From contig JAACJM010000280.1 in NCBI GenBank assembly GCA_013368315.1, positions 1-64,000 of the forward strand: DNA of 64,000 nucleotides, in the 5' to 3' direction. Below the pieces are notes generated by a model. It was not told the DNA's origin, ran no database searches, and worked only from the letters and a program-made list of their open reading frames with translations. A program made the position numbers and the translations under genes. Within the stretch, counting starts at the first letter, position 1; the number at the start of each line of letters is the position of its first letter. The DNA is from Tetrapyrgos nigripes (taxonomy: Eukaryota > Basidiomycota > Agaricomycetes > Agaricales > Campanellaceae). Below are positions 10,261-19,779 of the stretch, in pieces.

Positions 10261-10735
10261 TGTCAAGAATGTTGTCACTTAGCAAAACCACCCAAGTCAC
10301 ACGATGAACAAGATAGATTTGGTGGGTTACAGTGAGATGAGATAGAGAAAGAATGATAGAGACGAGAAGGGATCGAGTAGCTGACTATGCTCGACACTGC
10401 ACTGTACTAGGAGCGGAGTGGAGACGAAGTGAACAGACTAAGGAACCTAGCTACGAGATCTACGATATATATAGGGAAGAAGTGAATATGTGAGAATGTC
10501 CATGGAGCCTAGGGATCGGAGGAGATAAGAATGTGAGTCAAGTAAGGTAATATGTACGTGGGAATGTCCATGGAGATAAAGGAAACGGAGAAGTGAGTCA
10601 TAGATCTAGGAGACGATGATGAGAAGTAATCAGTATTTATGGGTTTATGGAAGATGATAGAATGGTGAACAGAAGTGAATAGATAGTAGAAGGGAATAGA
10701 GGGAAAATGAAGGAAACGGGAGGTGATTCATGACA
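10261..10735 (-). repeat. 5' LTR of the chromovirus
   Basis: 475 bp, TGTCA to TGACA. It is the 5' LTR of the minus-strand element and contains the predicted promoter and RNA start. Five transitions separate it from the 3' LTR. Confidence 0.95.
10430..10473 (-). promoter_or_regulatory. LTR promoter: TATA box and predicted RNA start
   Basis: TATATATA on the minus strand (10473-10466) stands about 30 bp before AGTCTGTTCA (10439-10430). Normal TATA spacing plus complementarity of that ten-mer to the PBS both point to 10439 as the first base of the RNA, making U3 about 296 bp and R plus U5 about 179 bp. Confidence 0.5.
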
Positions 10736-11105
10736 CATTGGGAGTTGCATACGGTGTGCGGCGGGTCTGGCTGGCATGGACTCTTGGGAAGAGGTTGGTA
10801 TTGGCATTGGGAATTGCTTACGGCGTGTGGGTATGGCTGACATGTAGCTGTGGACAGGAAGGAGTACAGAAAGAAATTAGTTAGCATGTTCTTGTAATAA
10901 GCATGTAAATCTCACCAAAGGAGTTCAAAATCTCCTCTACTTGTGTTGGTGATGAGGCATTCATTTGCGTTGTATGGATGCATTGCAAACGGCGTTGTTC
11001 GTGAAGATGTAGGGATGGGTGTTGACGCGTTGATGTGTTGACGAGGACTTCGACAGCTTGCATCCAAGCCACCGGCTGTGCCTCCCGCAATGCTTGGCGC
11101 AACAC
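10736..11105 (-). pseudogene. Remnant of a spliced gene interrupted by the chromovirus
   Basis: On the minus strand an exon ending at 10916 has a GTGAGA donor. A 68-bp intron (10915-10848) ends in CCACAG, and the next exon (10847 onward) continues in phase through a Cys/Pro/Gln-rich stretch with QPYPHA until it runs into the LTR at 10735. On the other side of the element, minus-strand DNA at 1344-1100 again contains QPYPHA followed by an acidic Tyr/Asp segment, and the frame stays open for about 25 codons across the empty site. This suggests the element sits in an exon of a repetitive-protein gene, but the full structure was not resolved. Confidence 0.4.
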
Positions 11106-11600
11106 AAAAAATTGATGATGATGACAGTGAAGGTGTAGAGAAAATGATGAGGAATAGGGGAACTGAATGGTCAGGGTGGAAGACTCATCATCAGCCCAGC
11201 CGCGATCTGCAGCACATAGCGAGAGAGTTGGGAGTAGTAGAGGTCAGACTTTGTCAGCCTGCCCTATAAATACCCCAACCTCTCGCTACTGGACTCGAAC
11301 CACAATGTTCGTTGAAAGCAATCAACGAACAGTTGTCGGCATGACCTTACAGGACATGACCTGAGGTCACAAGGATAAATGCTGCTTACATAATGCGTTT
11401 GGCGCGTTTCAATCTCGGTCTCGAAATCACTTTTTGGATTTAACCTCGTTTTTCAAACAAACTATTGACCAATATTTTTGCACAGACATACTTTTTTGTG
11501 TCATTATCTTCATTTACTCCAGACCAATTGCTTGGGAGTGCAACAGCCCTTGGATTTACAGTAGTGGAGGGTTTTGGTCAACATGTACAAACATTCTGCT
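11106..11600. other. Intergenic stretch with no recognisable gene
   Basis: No convincing coding frame. A 9-bp perfect hairpin (GTTCGTTGA/TCAACGAAC) lies near 11308-11331, and palindromic AGGTCA/TGACCT pairs occur near 11342-11368. Confidence 0.4.
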
Positions 11601-11610
11601 CAGCACCAAA

Positions 11611-12060
11611 ATTTAGAGCGTAGAGAGCGTAGAGTGGTAGGATCGCAGAGCGTAGAGAGGGTAAGGATCACAGAGTGTAGAGAGAGTGTAGAGGGAGTGG
11701 TATTATCACAGAGCGTAGAGAGGGTAAGGATCGCAGAGTGTAGAGAGCGTAGAGTGGTAGGATCGCAGAGTATATGTGTAGAGGCAGAGTATATGATGTA
11801 GAGCGTAGAATGGTAGGATTGCAGAGTGTAGAATGCACAGAGTGTAGTAGAATGTATATATGTATATATAGTAGAGAGCGAGAGTGTAGAGAGTGTAGAG
11901 TGCAGAGTGTAGAATGCGCAGAGTGTAGTAGAATGTATATATGTATATATAGTAGAGAGCGTAGAGCGCAGAGTGTAGAATGCGCAGAGTGTAGTAGAAT
12001 GTATATATGTATATATAGTAGAGTGTAGAGCGCAGAGTGTAGAATGTAATAATGCGTATA
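11611..12060. repeat. Degenerate GTAGAG minisatellite
   Basis: The plus strand is built from GCGTAGAGAG- and GCAGAGTGTAGA-like words. The distal half contains three copies of a roughly 60-80-bp unit with a TATATATGTATATATAG core (near 11852, 11932 and 12000). Long minus-strand Leu/Ser/Thr/Tyr-rich ORFs here are artefacts of this repeat. Confidence 0.85.
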
Positions 12061-12183
12061 ATGCAAAGATTGTAGAGGGAGTGTAGTAAAGTAATGGAGT
12101 GGGTATAGGGTATAGGATGGATAGGAGATGGAATAAGGACAGTAGGGGAGAGGGTATGGGGTATGGGGTGACAGAGGAGCCTC

Positions 12184-13736
12184 TCAATCAGAAGTAAGAT
12201 CCACAGGATCGCAATTCTGGGTATGTTCAAGGAAATGACAGTAGAGGAAGGACTGTTCACACCTAACACAGCGTTGAACAACTCCAGACAACTGCTTTGT
12301 GCTGAGACCTCCACCACCCTGGAGGCGTCTGTAAAGATTTAGAGCATGGTCTTCTCTTGCTTGAACCCTAGCCCTAGAATGTCCAATATCCTTTTCTAGA
12401 AAAGAAACACATCAGTAAGACTCGATAACCAAATTAAGGATACTATACACACCTTTACCCTTTTTGCTCAACTTCTTAGAAGGGCGTGGTTCATCCAATG
12501 GGGAGTGGGGGGAGTGGGGGCGTTTGGTTAAAATAACTGAAGGTCGAAGCATAGAATGAGGTGCATGTCCACCACCACGACTGACAGCCACATTGTGATA
12601 GTCCAAACCCAGAAGATTCCCAACTTCTTGAACTTCTTGGATTGAGTCGCCTGTGCCTTGGCTTGAGTCGCCCACTTCTCCACTCCCTTCTCCACTCTCA
12701 TTCTCCTCCTATTCAATACGTGAAAGTCCCTGAAGTCTCTTTGAGAGATAAATTAGAGACAGAGGTAAGATTTCTGGCAGAATGATTTACTCACCTGGAC
12801 AAAAGAAGAAGATCTAGAAGGACTTGATCTGGAAAAAAAACTCTTGCTGTTCTTGCGATTGTTGATAAGCACTTTCAATCTGGGAGGCAAGGCCTACTCC
12901 ACACCTTCAATTCAGTGAAAATAAATGAAAAATCTTTCCACTTACCTGTGTAGAAATCCTGCATTCGTGAAGAGTACATATTTTGGAAGCTTGTTTCCTC
13001 AGAAGGTGGGGGTGGAGGAGAAGATGTTGCCTGCATCCTTCTGGGTTGACTGGGTGGGGGAAGAGGAGGGGTGGTCTCAAGAGGAAGAGAGGCCTGATGA
13101 GGAGAGGTGACCTCAGTCTCAGGATACAGGAGTGCCGCATCATAGTCAATGTCAAGAGAAGTGCAATGGTGAGAGATGGAAGGAATAGAAGGAGGAAGAC
13201 TTGATTCTGCTTTAGAAGGTCCAGGAGCCAGTGAAGTGCCTGGGGGGGGACCAGGAGGACCAGGGTCTGAGACAGTGGAAGAGGTGAGCGGGGATGAACC
13301 CATGCCAATTTCTGCTCCCCTCGACTGTCTGGCTGTATTTATATGTTTGAAAAAAGATAAAAATAAAAGCAGTAAGGAAACAACTTACATTCATAAGAAC
13401 ACGTTTCAACGTTCCATTCTCTGAGCCTGGTTGCTATGTCTACAACTGGTCAGAAAAGACCAATAATATCAAGGTCAGTAAGAACAGTAAGCGAAATGAA
13501 AACACTTACGCCAAAAGCCACAGCGGAAAAGGCGGCAATGAAAGTACCATTTTTCCTCCATGTTACCTCCAGTTTGACCAAATTTCAGTCCTGCTTCTGT
13601 ATATGATCCCTTTGATTTGCGCTCAGATGCACAGGCACAACTGGGATATTTAAAGTGATGTTGAGCCCTAAATTGCTGGAGCTCGTTCAAAAGGACTGGG
13701 ACAGGCTCTGAACTTCCGGAAATGGTCCGATGTGGG
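12184..13736 (-). CDS. Six-exon gene: N-terminal GRF-like Cys motif, Pro-rich middle, C-terminal Cys/His motif
   Basis: Exons on the minus strand: 13736-13510, 13445-13389, 13332-12946, 12893-12795, 12708-12453, 12395-12184, separated by 52-86-bp GT-AG introns that keep phase. Exon 1 has CAC and then WYFHCRLFRCGFW, resembling a GRF-type zinc finger that recognises single-stranded nucleic acid. Exon 3 is Pro/Ser-rich, exon 5 acidic then basic (KKLSKKGK), and exon 6 ends CVRCEQSFLYCHFLEHTQNC, a Cys/His cluster, before TGA. Exon 4 keeps frame with exon 5 only if the A8 run (12833-12840) had seven bases, so this copy is frameshifted or the run is miscalled. The 5' end is unresolved: exon 1 follows an acceptor and no upstream exon fitted in phase. 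A nucleic-acid-binding role is inferred only from the Cys motifs. Confidence 0.55.
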
Positions 13737-13939
13737 CTGTGCAAAAGTCAAAGTGATGTCAAATGGGCAATTGAAGAAGAACATACTAATACCATTTCTG
13801 AACAGTTTGGCTGGAATGATCATAATGGTAAAATGTGTGATCTGTGTAGGTTAAATTTTCGAATTTGTGTAGTAAGGTTTCCTAGGGAGGGAGGTGCAGA
13901 GTCCTTGTTTTTGTAAGTGGTTGGAACTGTTGTAGATTT

Positions 13940-14000
13940 CTTTTTTGGTTTTGGTTTTGGTTTTGCTTTGGTTTTGGTTTTGGAGTGCTGGTTTGGCTTC
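13940..14000. repeat. GGTTTT microsatellite
   Basis: Imperfect repeats of GGTTTT (TTTGGTTTTGG and variants), ending near 13983. Its strand-asymmetric G/T content resembles telomere-like simple sequence but the unit is not a fungal telomere repeat. Confidence 0.8.
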
Positions 14001-14085
14001 TCAACTGCATGCTAATGGTGGACAGTCTGAAAATTTCCAAGTGTTTTTATACCAAGCATGTCTAAAATACTTTGTACGTACACTA

Positions 14086-14380
14086 CTCTCTTGCCCCATG
14101 CTTGCGCATATCTCTGCCATATCTGCCGTATCTGTATCTGCTTGCGTGTCCACTACTCTCTTGCTCTCTTGCTTGCCGTGTGTCTGCCTCCATCCCATGT
14201 TCCGGTTCCTTGCTTGCGTGTCTGTGTCTGTTCCATGCTTGCATGTCTGTTCCGTGCTTGCGTGTCTGTGCCGTGCCTTGTGCCTTGTCCTTGTGTGTCT
14301 GTATCTGTTCCGTGCTTGCGTGTCTGCCTCCATGCTTGCGTGTCCACCTCTATCCCATACTTGCATATTCTTCTTACGTT
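14086..14380. repeat. TGCTTGCGTGTCTG minisatellite
   Basis: Irregular tandem copies of a word close to TGCTTGCGTGTCTGTTCC, with an interspersed CACTACTCTCTTGC duplication at the left end. Long Cys-rich plus-strand frames and the Thr/Arg-rich minus-strand frame are by-products. Confidence 0.8.
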
Positions 14381-14497
14381 CTACATTCATGGATTGAGTC
14401 ATTACTTTAGGTGTCAGCAATTAGTCAGCATATGGCAGCCAAAGCTCACCAAAGCAAATAGCAAATGCCAGAGGGCACGAAGCAGGGCGTGTGAAGG

Positions 14498-14575
14498 GTG
14501 TCTGGTGGCGGGTGGTGGGGGGGGGCGGGGGGGGGCGGGGCGGAGGGCGGAGGGCACGGGCGGGCATGTTGGGGG
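14498..14575 (+). other. G-run tract, potential G-quadruplex
   Basis: Many runs of three or more G with short spacers (GGTGGGGGGGGGCGGGG and similar) over about 75 bp on the plus strand satisfy the sequence rule for G-quadruplexes. It sits about 200 bp left of segmental copy A. Confidence 0.6.
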
Positions 14576-14705
14576 GGACTGTCAAAATTGTGACAGCTCT
14601 ACAGTGATGTCATGGCCGGATTTCCTCCGGGTGCCGCAGATCACGTGCCAGGTACCATCACTAATATAATATTATATAATCGATCTGTACCGATCTACCT
14701 ATTAC

Positions 14706-14938
14706 TCTCTTCAATACCGCGGCTGGCATCTGCATGAAGTCGAGTCAAGGGCCAGCTGATCAATTCATTCTGCTCAGCAATCTATTCATAGTAAGGACAG
14801 CCTGCTGACCTCCTTCTCTTCACCGTCAACATCCCAGCCTCGAGGCTCCCGTCAGTGCACATCCGTCCCCTCTCCCAAGTTTTCATTCCTATGAAAAAAC
14901 AATTTCAGAAGCTTCGAGATCGGTCCAGTCGCACGCCG
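14706..14938 (+). pseudogene. NLR leader and first codons, truncated copy 1
   Basis: Matches 20683-20935, including the ATG and the next 14 codons (MKKQFQKLRDRSSRTQ), then joins unrelated sequence at 14938. It has six A after the ATG where the full NLR has seven. Confidence 0.8.
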
Positions 14939-15158
14939 GTAATAAACTCCTCTCCTCCTCCTCCGTAATTAACTGTGCCGGTAGAGTTCTCGTTACCGAG
15001 ACCAGCGGTAGGAGCGACTCCGACAGCGTAGACTCGAGAACAGACGGGGAAGTCTCCGATAGTTTGGTTTCGTTAGCCATATTCTTAGGTTCAGCTGAAA
15101 AGCAGGCGAGGGCGGAAAGTTTGGTGTTGGCGTCGCCGTACTGGTCGTTGTAGCTCAT
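14939..15158 (-). pseudogene. N-terminal fragment of an unrecognised gene (copy A)
   Basis: A minus-strand ATG at 15158-15156 opens MSYNDQYGDANTKLSALA and continues for about 70 codons as an acidic Ser/Thr/Leu-rich sequence ending in a Glu run, where it meets the NLR fragment. An almost identical ORF is at 37624-37406. Conservation of frame in both copies suggests it was once coding. The rest of the gene is missing. Confidence 0.5.
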
Positions 15159-15670
15159 TTTAGCGGGGGGGCTATGAAGTATAGGATCTTGTCATGCAAA
15201 ATACGATACAATTGATTTAATATGTTCTATGTGCATGTAAGTTATGAAGAGAGAGAGAGAGAGAAAGAACGAGATGGTGAGTGTAGTAAATGAGCGATGA
15301 CGAACGCAAAGGAAAGTAAAACGTAGTAGGTAGCAGGTAGCATCGACGAAAAAGACAAACAAAGAAGAGATAGCGTGGAATGTTCCTGACGACGACATCT
15401 AAGTAAATTTATAGCTAGCTAGTCATGAGAACAAGTCAAAGCTGGGATTGGAGTCAACACAGTAACACAATGAGCACGGACAGACAGACAGATACGGACA
15501 CAGACACAGCGTCAACATGGACGTCGTAACTTAGCGTAGGATGAACGTGGGATAGGGATAAGATAGAAGGATAGAAGGCTACAGATACATACGAAATACA
15601 GTACAGTTACTTGTACAGTTGGGTTTGTTCAAGTTGTACAAATATAACGAGACTTGGACTTGATACTTGA
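15159..15670. other. Non-coding spacer with GA microsatellite
   Basis: Contains a (GA)n run near 15251-15266 and a (GACA)n-like stretch near 15480-15505. It is duplicated at 37625-38140. No ORF is supported. It lies between the ABC-F stop and the start of the gene fragment at 15158, both on the minus strand. Confidence 0.6.
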
Positions 15671-15676
15671 TTACGT

Positions 15677-18600
15677 TTATGCTTTGCCTTTGGGTGCTGT
15701 TTTACTGAAGAGCTTGGCTTTCTCGATGGCGGCGGCACCTGTGAAGACGGGGGAGATAAGTACCAGATTAAAAATAAATAAAAAGAAAAAGAAGTGACGA
15801 AGGCGACTCACTTTCTTGCGCAAGTTTCTTCTTGTAGTCCACGATGCTGATACCCTCTTTGGTAAGGTTGCGGATTTTCTTGTTGGCTACCTCCCAGAGC
15901 TCTTCAGCGACTTGACCGATAAGTCCTGCAAAGCAACAAAAAAAAAAACACATGAGAAAAGGGGAAGGAACATAATCGGCACAGGACATACGGAAATCGT
16001 GCGATAGTCACAACACCGCCTTCGAACTCCTTGATGGTTTTGGCCAGAGCGTCAATGGAGGCCATGTCCAAGTGGTTAGTGGGTTCGTCTAAGGACCGAA
16101 ATGATCAGTATGCGGTGGACTTGAAAAGAACGGGAAAAGTCGACAACGCCAGACGAAAGAGAGAAAAAGACTACGGTGAAGGGCCGAAAAGAACAAAAGA
16201 AGAGAGGAGGAAGGAAGGAAGGAAGAAAAGAACAAAGACAAAAAAGGAAAGAAAGAAGAAAAAACAGCCGAAATCTCTCCAGGTCCTATCACCGTGTCCA
16301 GTATAGACACCGAGCAAAGTCAAGAGAAGACGACAACGGACTCGGGAATAAATGCAGTCTCCAGCGAAGCGCCAACGAAACGGACCCAACGAAGATAAAC
16401 AGCATAAAGACGTGCTCCAAAAACCGCAATCGCAGCACCGAGGTGAAGAGAATGCCGAGAAAGTGACCAGGTCCCAACGACCACCAACGCCGATCACTGA
16501 CAACCAACAGTAACATCCACGACGGTGATAAAAGACCCAGACTAGTACCGACACCACATAGGTTCAGACTCTGAAAAAAAAAAGAACACAAAAACGCCCA
16601 GCACCAAGTCCCCAACGACCGCCTTAACGTCCGGCAACCGATGAGGGTTATCCATCACTACAGTAGAGTAGCGGACGAGAATGAAAGGGAAAAGAAAAAG
16701 AAAAAAAGTGAGAGACCAACTCGATCAAAGAGTCAAAATATGCAAAAAGGGCCTCAACGATACCGACGACACTGACCACGCCAACGGCTACGAAAACGAC
16801 GACATCTGCATCACCTTCACCACCAAAGGGGCATCATCATCAAAAACCCAGGACTGACTGCCCATGGCCAGTCCAGTCCAATCTCGTCATGTCGGTCCCA
16901 AAAACCAAAAACCAAAGAGAGAAACAAACGGATAAGGATAAGTCACGGTTATACGGTGGTGTACAAGCTCCACACCAGAACCAGAACCGACACAATGCAC
17001 AGTGATGAAGCAACAGCAACTGACAAGCACCATTATCCCATGGTAATGACAACAACCCAGCGGTGGGACGTGGTCAGACGGGGTCTCAGAGGCTTTGAAA
17101 AGCCCAACATCGGCAAGAGAGAGAAGGAAAAAAAGAGAGAAAGAGGAAAACAGTATCCAAATCCAAACACGTCAACCGACTTTTCCCCCCTATATCCATG
17201 TTGGCCCCAACGACAAGTCCAACCACCACCACCAACATAGAGCCAACAACTGACAAGCACCATCCCATGACCATGACTATGATAACCCAGCGGAAGTCCC
17301 ACGCCCAACATCGGTCTAAAGGGAAACAGTATCCGAAAAACGTCAACATTTCCCCTATATCCATGCTGGCCGGCCCCAACGACAGCTCCAGCTCCAAGTC
17401 CAAGTCCAATGCCAATGCCCAATGCGAATAATGACGATGACGAGGTCGGCGGACATGGACCAAGATCCAGTACCGACATAAGAGGAAACTAGATGGTACG
17501 GGCTACCACCAACGCCAACGCCCAAATCGGATAAACAAAATAAACGGAAAATAAAACCGAAACGGAAATCGAAACCGACGACTCCGACTCCGTCCAGACC
17601 ACGACCACGACCACAACGTCAACTTCAACGACCACAACCACGTCAACATCAACGTCAACGACAACCACCACCATACAAGGCAGAAGGCAGAAGGCGGATC
17701 AACGAACACAAGAACAAGAACAAGAAGAGCACAGTACGGCGGGTCAGGTATAGATAGATAAGCAGGCATGGGCATGGGCAAGACCAAGACCGAGACCATA
17801 CATACATGGTCAGAGACGTTGGTACGACGACCAGTGACCAGTGACCAGTGACCAGTGACGACTCAACACCAAGTACCCACCATCCACCATCCACCATCCA
17901 CCATATCATACCCATACTTCCCATCACACACACCACACCAGACTATCAGCACCGCCAACGACAACACCAACACCAACACCGAAACCAGCTTTCGCAACGA
18001 TAACGACAGCGACAACGACAACGACACGACACAAACACCAACACCAACACCGGCATTAACGTTAACCTCCAGAGCTAGTTCCGGCCCCCGAGTGTATTTG
18101 GGTATTTGGGGCCCAGAGAAAGGAATCTGAAACCGAGACGAGACGAAACGAAACGAAAACGAAAAGGGACCTAAACCCTAAGGAGGGTACATGCGAGAAG
18201 CGAAGTGAAGGGAAGTCCCCCAAAAGCCCCAACAGAAGAGAAAGAGAAAGAGATAGCTAAAGAAAGAAAGATGGACGAAGAAAGAAAGAGGGAAAGAGGG
18301 AAAGAAAAAAAAATTGAGAGAAAAAAATACAAAGACGGGCAGAGAAAAGAGACGGCAACACTCACCAAGCAACAAGATATGCGGATGCTCCATCGCCAAT
18401 TGTGCAAAAACCACCCTGTCGCTATACATCAGCACCATATCCCAAATTACCCATGGGAGTCACTCACCGATTCCTCAACCCATTACTCAACTGCCTAATC
18501 ACACTCGTCTGATGTGCCCCACTCAACCCAAACCTCCCCGACTGAGCTCTCCAAGCCTGAACATCCTTTTCTGGATACTTTTCCGCAAACAAGGATTGAA

Positions 18601-18950
18601 AGTATTTTACAGGGGATTTATCGTAAGGAAGTTGATCACGGAGTGTTGAGAGTATTTTGCGAGTTTGAGAGCGGAGTGACGGGAGATGGTGCTTTTGACA
18701 GGTTGGAAGACTCCGGTTATGAGGTTGAGGAGAGTGGATTTGCCGGTTCCGTTCCACGGACGAGGTAGAGGTTGATGTGGGGAGGGATTTCGATGTCGCG
18801 TTCGGCGATGGATTGGAGGAAGGTGGACTACAAAGGGTGAGGGATATGAAGAGAAGGTAAGAAATGGTTGGGGCATACCTTTCCGGAACCGGTTTCACCC
18901 AAAAGACCATACCGTTGGCCATAGTTGAGAGCAATTTCAGCACCTTCTAT
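15677..18950 (-). pseudogene. ABC-F ATPase (ARB1/ABCF2-like) pseudogene with a 2.3-kb intron
   Basis: Exons on the minus strand: about 18950-18879 (ALNYGQRYGLLGETGSGK, Walker A of NBD1), 18827-18468, 18415-18366 (VVFAQLAMEHPHILLL), 16088-15992 ([16 protein letters not shown], Walker B of NBD2), 15925-15812 ([12 protein letters not shown] to DYKKKLAQE) and 15738-15677 (AIEKAKLFSKTAPKGKA, stop). All junction phases fit. This is the family's ribosome-associated twin-ATPase. Decay: the exon at 18827-18468 jumps from NBD1 (RDIEIPPHINLYLV) straight to the second Walker A (NGTGKSTLLNLITGV), losing most of NBD1 and the linker; a one-base loss follows near YSQHS; and two bases are missing before the H-loop (near 16005). 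The intron 16089-18365 is 2277 bp. Confidence 0.85.
16089..18365 (-). other. Giant low-complexity intron of the ABC-F pseudogene
   Basis: The donor GTGAGT at 18365 and the acceptor TTAG ending at 16089 join exons in exact phase across the Walker B motif. The 2277 bp between are rich in short repeats of CAACGACAAC-, CCAACACCAACACC- and AAGAAAGAAAG-type words, and no transposon ends were recognised. Plus-strand Asn/Thr/Lys-rich and minus-strand Val/Ser-rich frames here are not genes. Confidence 0.7.
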
Positions 18951-19191
18951 GAGTCACCATATCGTTCAGTACTTCCTCCAAAATGCGTATAACCCTGTCG
19001 CTGTAAATTCGAATTTTCAGATACATGGTATGGATTTCTGGTGGACAGAGGGAGAAGGGAATGGCGTGATGACTTCCGGTAGTTCTTCGCACTGGAGAGA
19101 GTAGGAGGAGGAGGATTCTATTGGCATGGGTGTAGGAATGAAGAGAGACGCGTTTGTTTGGTAGTGTTGAGATCAAACGCTTTCGTCTACC

Positions 19192-19515
19192 ATGTACCGC
19201 GCCAACTACTTACTCTCCAGGCTCATGCAATCGGACTTAGCGTTAGCCAAGGATTATGATATATGTGACATTCTCGACGTACTTGCGGATTTTATTCTGG
19301 AACTTTATACACCACCGTTTGGATGGGACCTTCTCTACCGGTTTCCGAGGTTGTTATTGACAGCGAACGCGTCTCCGACTGCCCCAGCGCCTTCAGACGT
19401 TCTCTGGGACGAAGCTCTCCAAACCAAGACATATGCACCGACTGGTTTCGCATGGGACGGGTACCTCTCAGGCATCGTTTTTGGGGTTTACTGGAACTGT
19501 GTACTCGTTGGTTGA
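19192..19515 (+). CDS. Unrecognised conserved ORF, copy A
   Basis: 107 codons from an ATG in the context TCTACCATGTACC. The first 105 residues are nearly identical to the ORF at 38444-38839 (only about four replacements), after which this copy stops while the other continues 24 residues. Sequence: acidic-hydrophobic, beginning MYRANYLLSRLMQSDLALAK and with LADFILELYTPPFGWDLLY. No family was recognised. It may be a first exon, since a GTACCT-type donor occurs near the end. Confidence 0.4.
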   Translation: MYRANYLLSRLMQSDLALAKDYDICDILDVLADFILELYTPPFGWDLLYRFPRLLLTANASPTAPAPSDVLWDEALQTKTYAPTGFAWDGYLSGIVFGVYWNCVLVG

Positions 19516-19779
19516 CGCGGCCTGGTGGAATTATGGGTGATTGTGCCATGTCCTCGGTACATGTGTGTAGCATTGTAGCCTCATATCCCAGCATTATAAC
19601 GACCATGGGCTGAAGAGGAGGGAGTTTTGGGTTGCTTGCGAGGTCGAGGACAATTTCTGGATGGTTGTCAACGTGTGTCATTGCTTATCCCCTCCCCACT
19701 CGCTCTTTGACTGACTGCGTTTTTACAGATTTTTCACCTTCGGACGTATATATTTCTCAGACACGACTAACTTCTGTCG

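Larger units (their letters stand above)
1345..10740 (-). mobile_element. Ty3/gypsy chromovirus retrotransposon with nested Tc1 element
   Basis: The complete element is 1350-10735, flanked by 5-bp target duplications CATTG (1345-1349 and 10736-10740). LTRs are 475 bp, start TGTCA and end TGACA. On the minus strand the order is 5' LTR, self-priming-type PBS, unassigned upstream ORF, gag with CCHC knuckle, protease, reverse transcriptase, RNase H, HHCC/DDE integrase, chromodomain, WG-rich ORF, polypurine tract, 3' LTR. This order with a terminal chromodomain is diagnostic of chromoviruses. A Tc1 element is inserted at 8371-9996. The coding region is broken by one frameshift and several in-frame stops, so this copy is defective. 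The LTRs differ at 5 of 475 positions, so the insertion is fairly young. Confidence 0.95.

Noticed and set aside
11280..11335. tRNA-like GGTTCGAGTCC on the minus strand
   Set aside because: The T-loop-like word is present, but the five-base T stem does not pair (TGTGG against CCAGT), and no D arm or acceptor stem could be drawn.
11611..12060. CRISPR-like array
   Set aside because: Units are irregular, spacers are not unique, and the context is eukaryotic.
11600..12317. Long Leu/Ser/Thr/Tyr-rich minus-strand ORFs
   Set aside because: Generated by the GTAGAG minisatellite; composition follows the repeat in every frame.
14086..14420. Cys-rich plus-strand ORF resembling a small secreted cysteine-rich protein
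   Set aside because: Cysteines come from TGC in the minisatellite word; all three frames are Cys/Ser/Leu-rich.
16089..18365. Asn/Thr/Lys-rich and Val/Ser-rich ORFs in the giant intron
   Set aside because: Low-complexity sequence open in several frames on both strands, with no motif and no start context.
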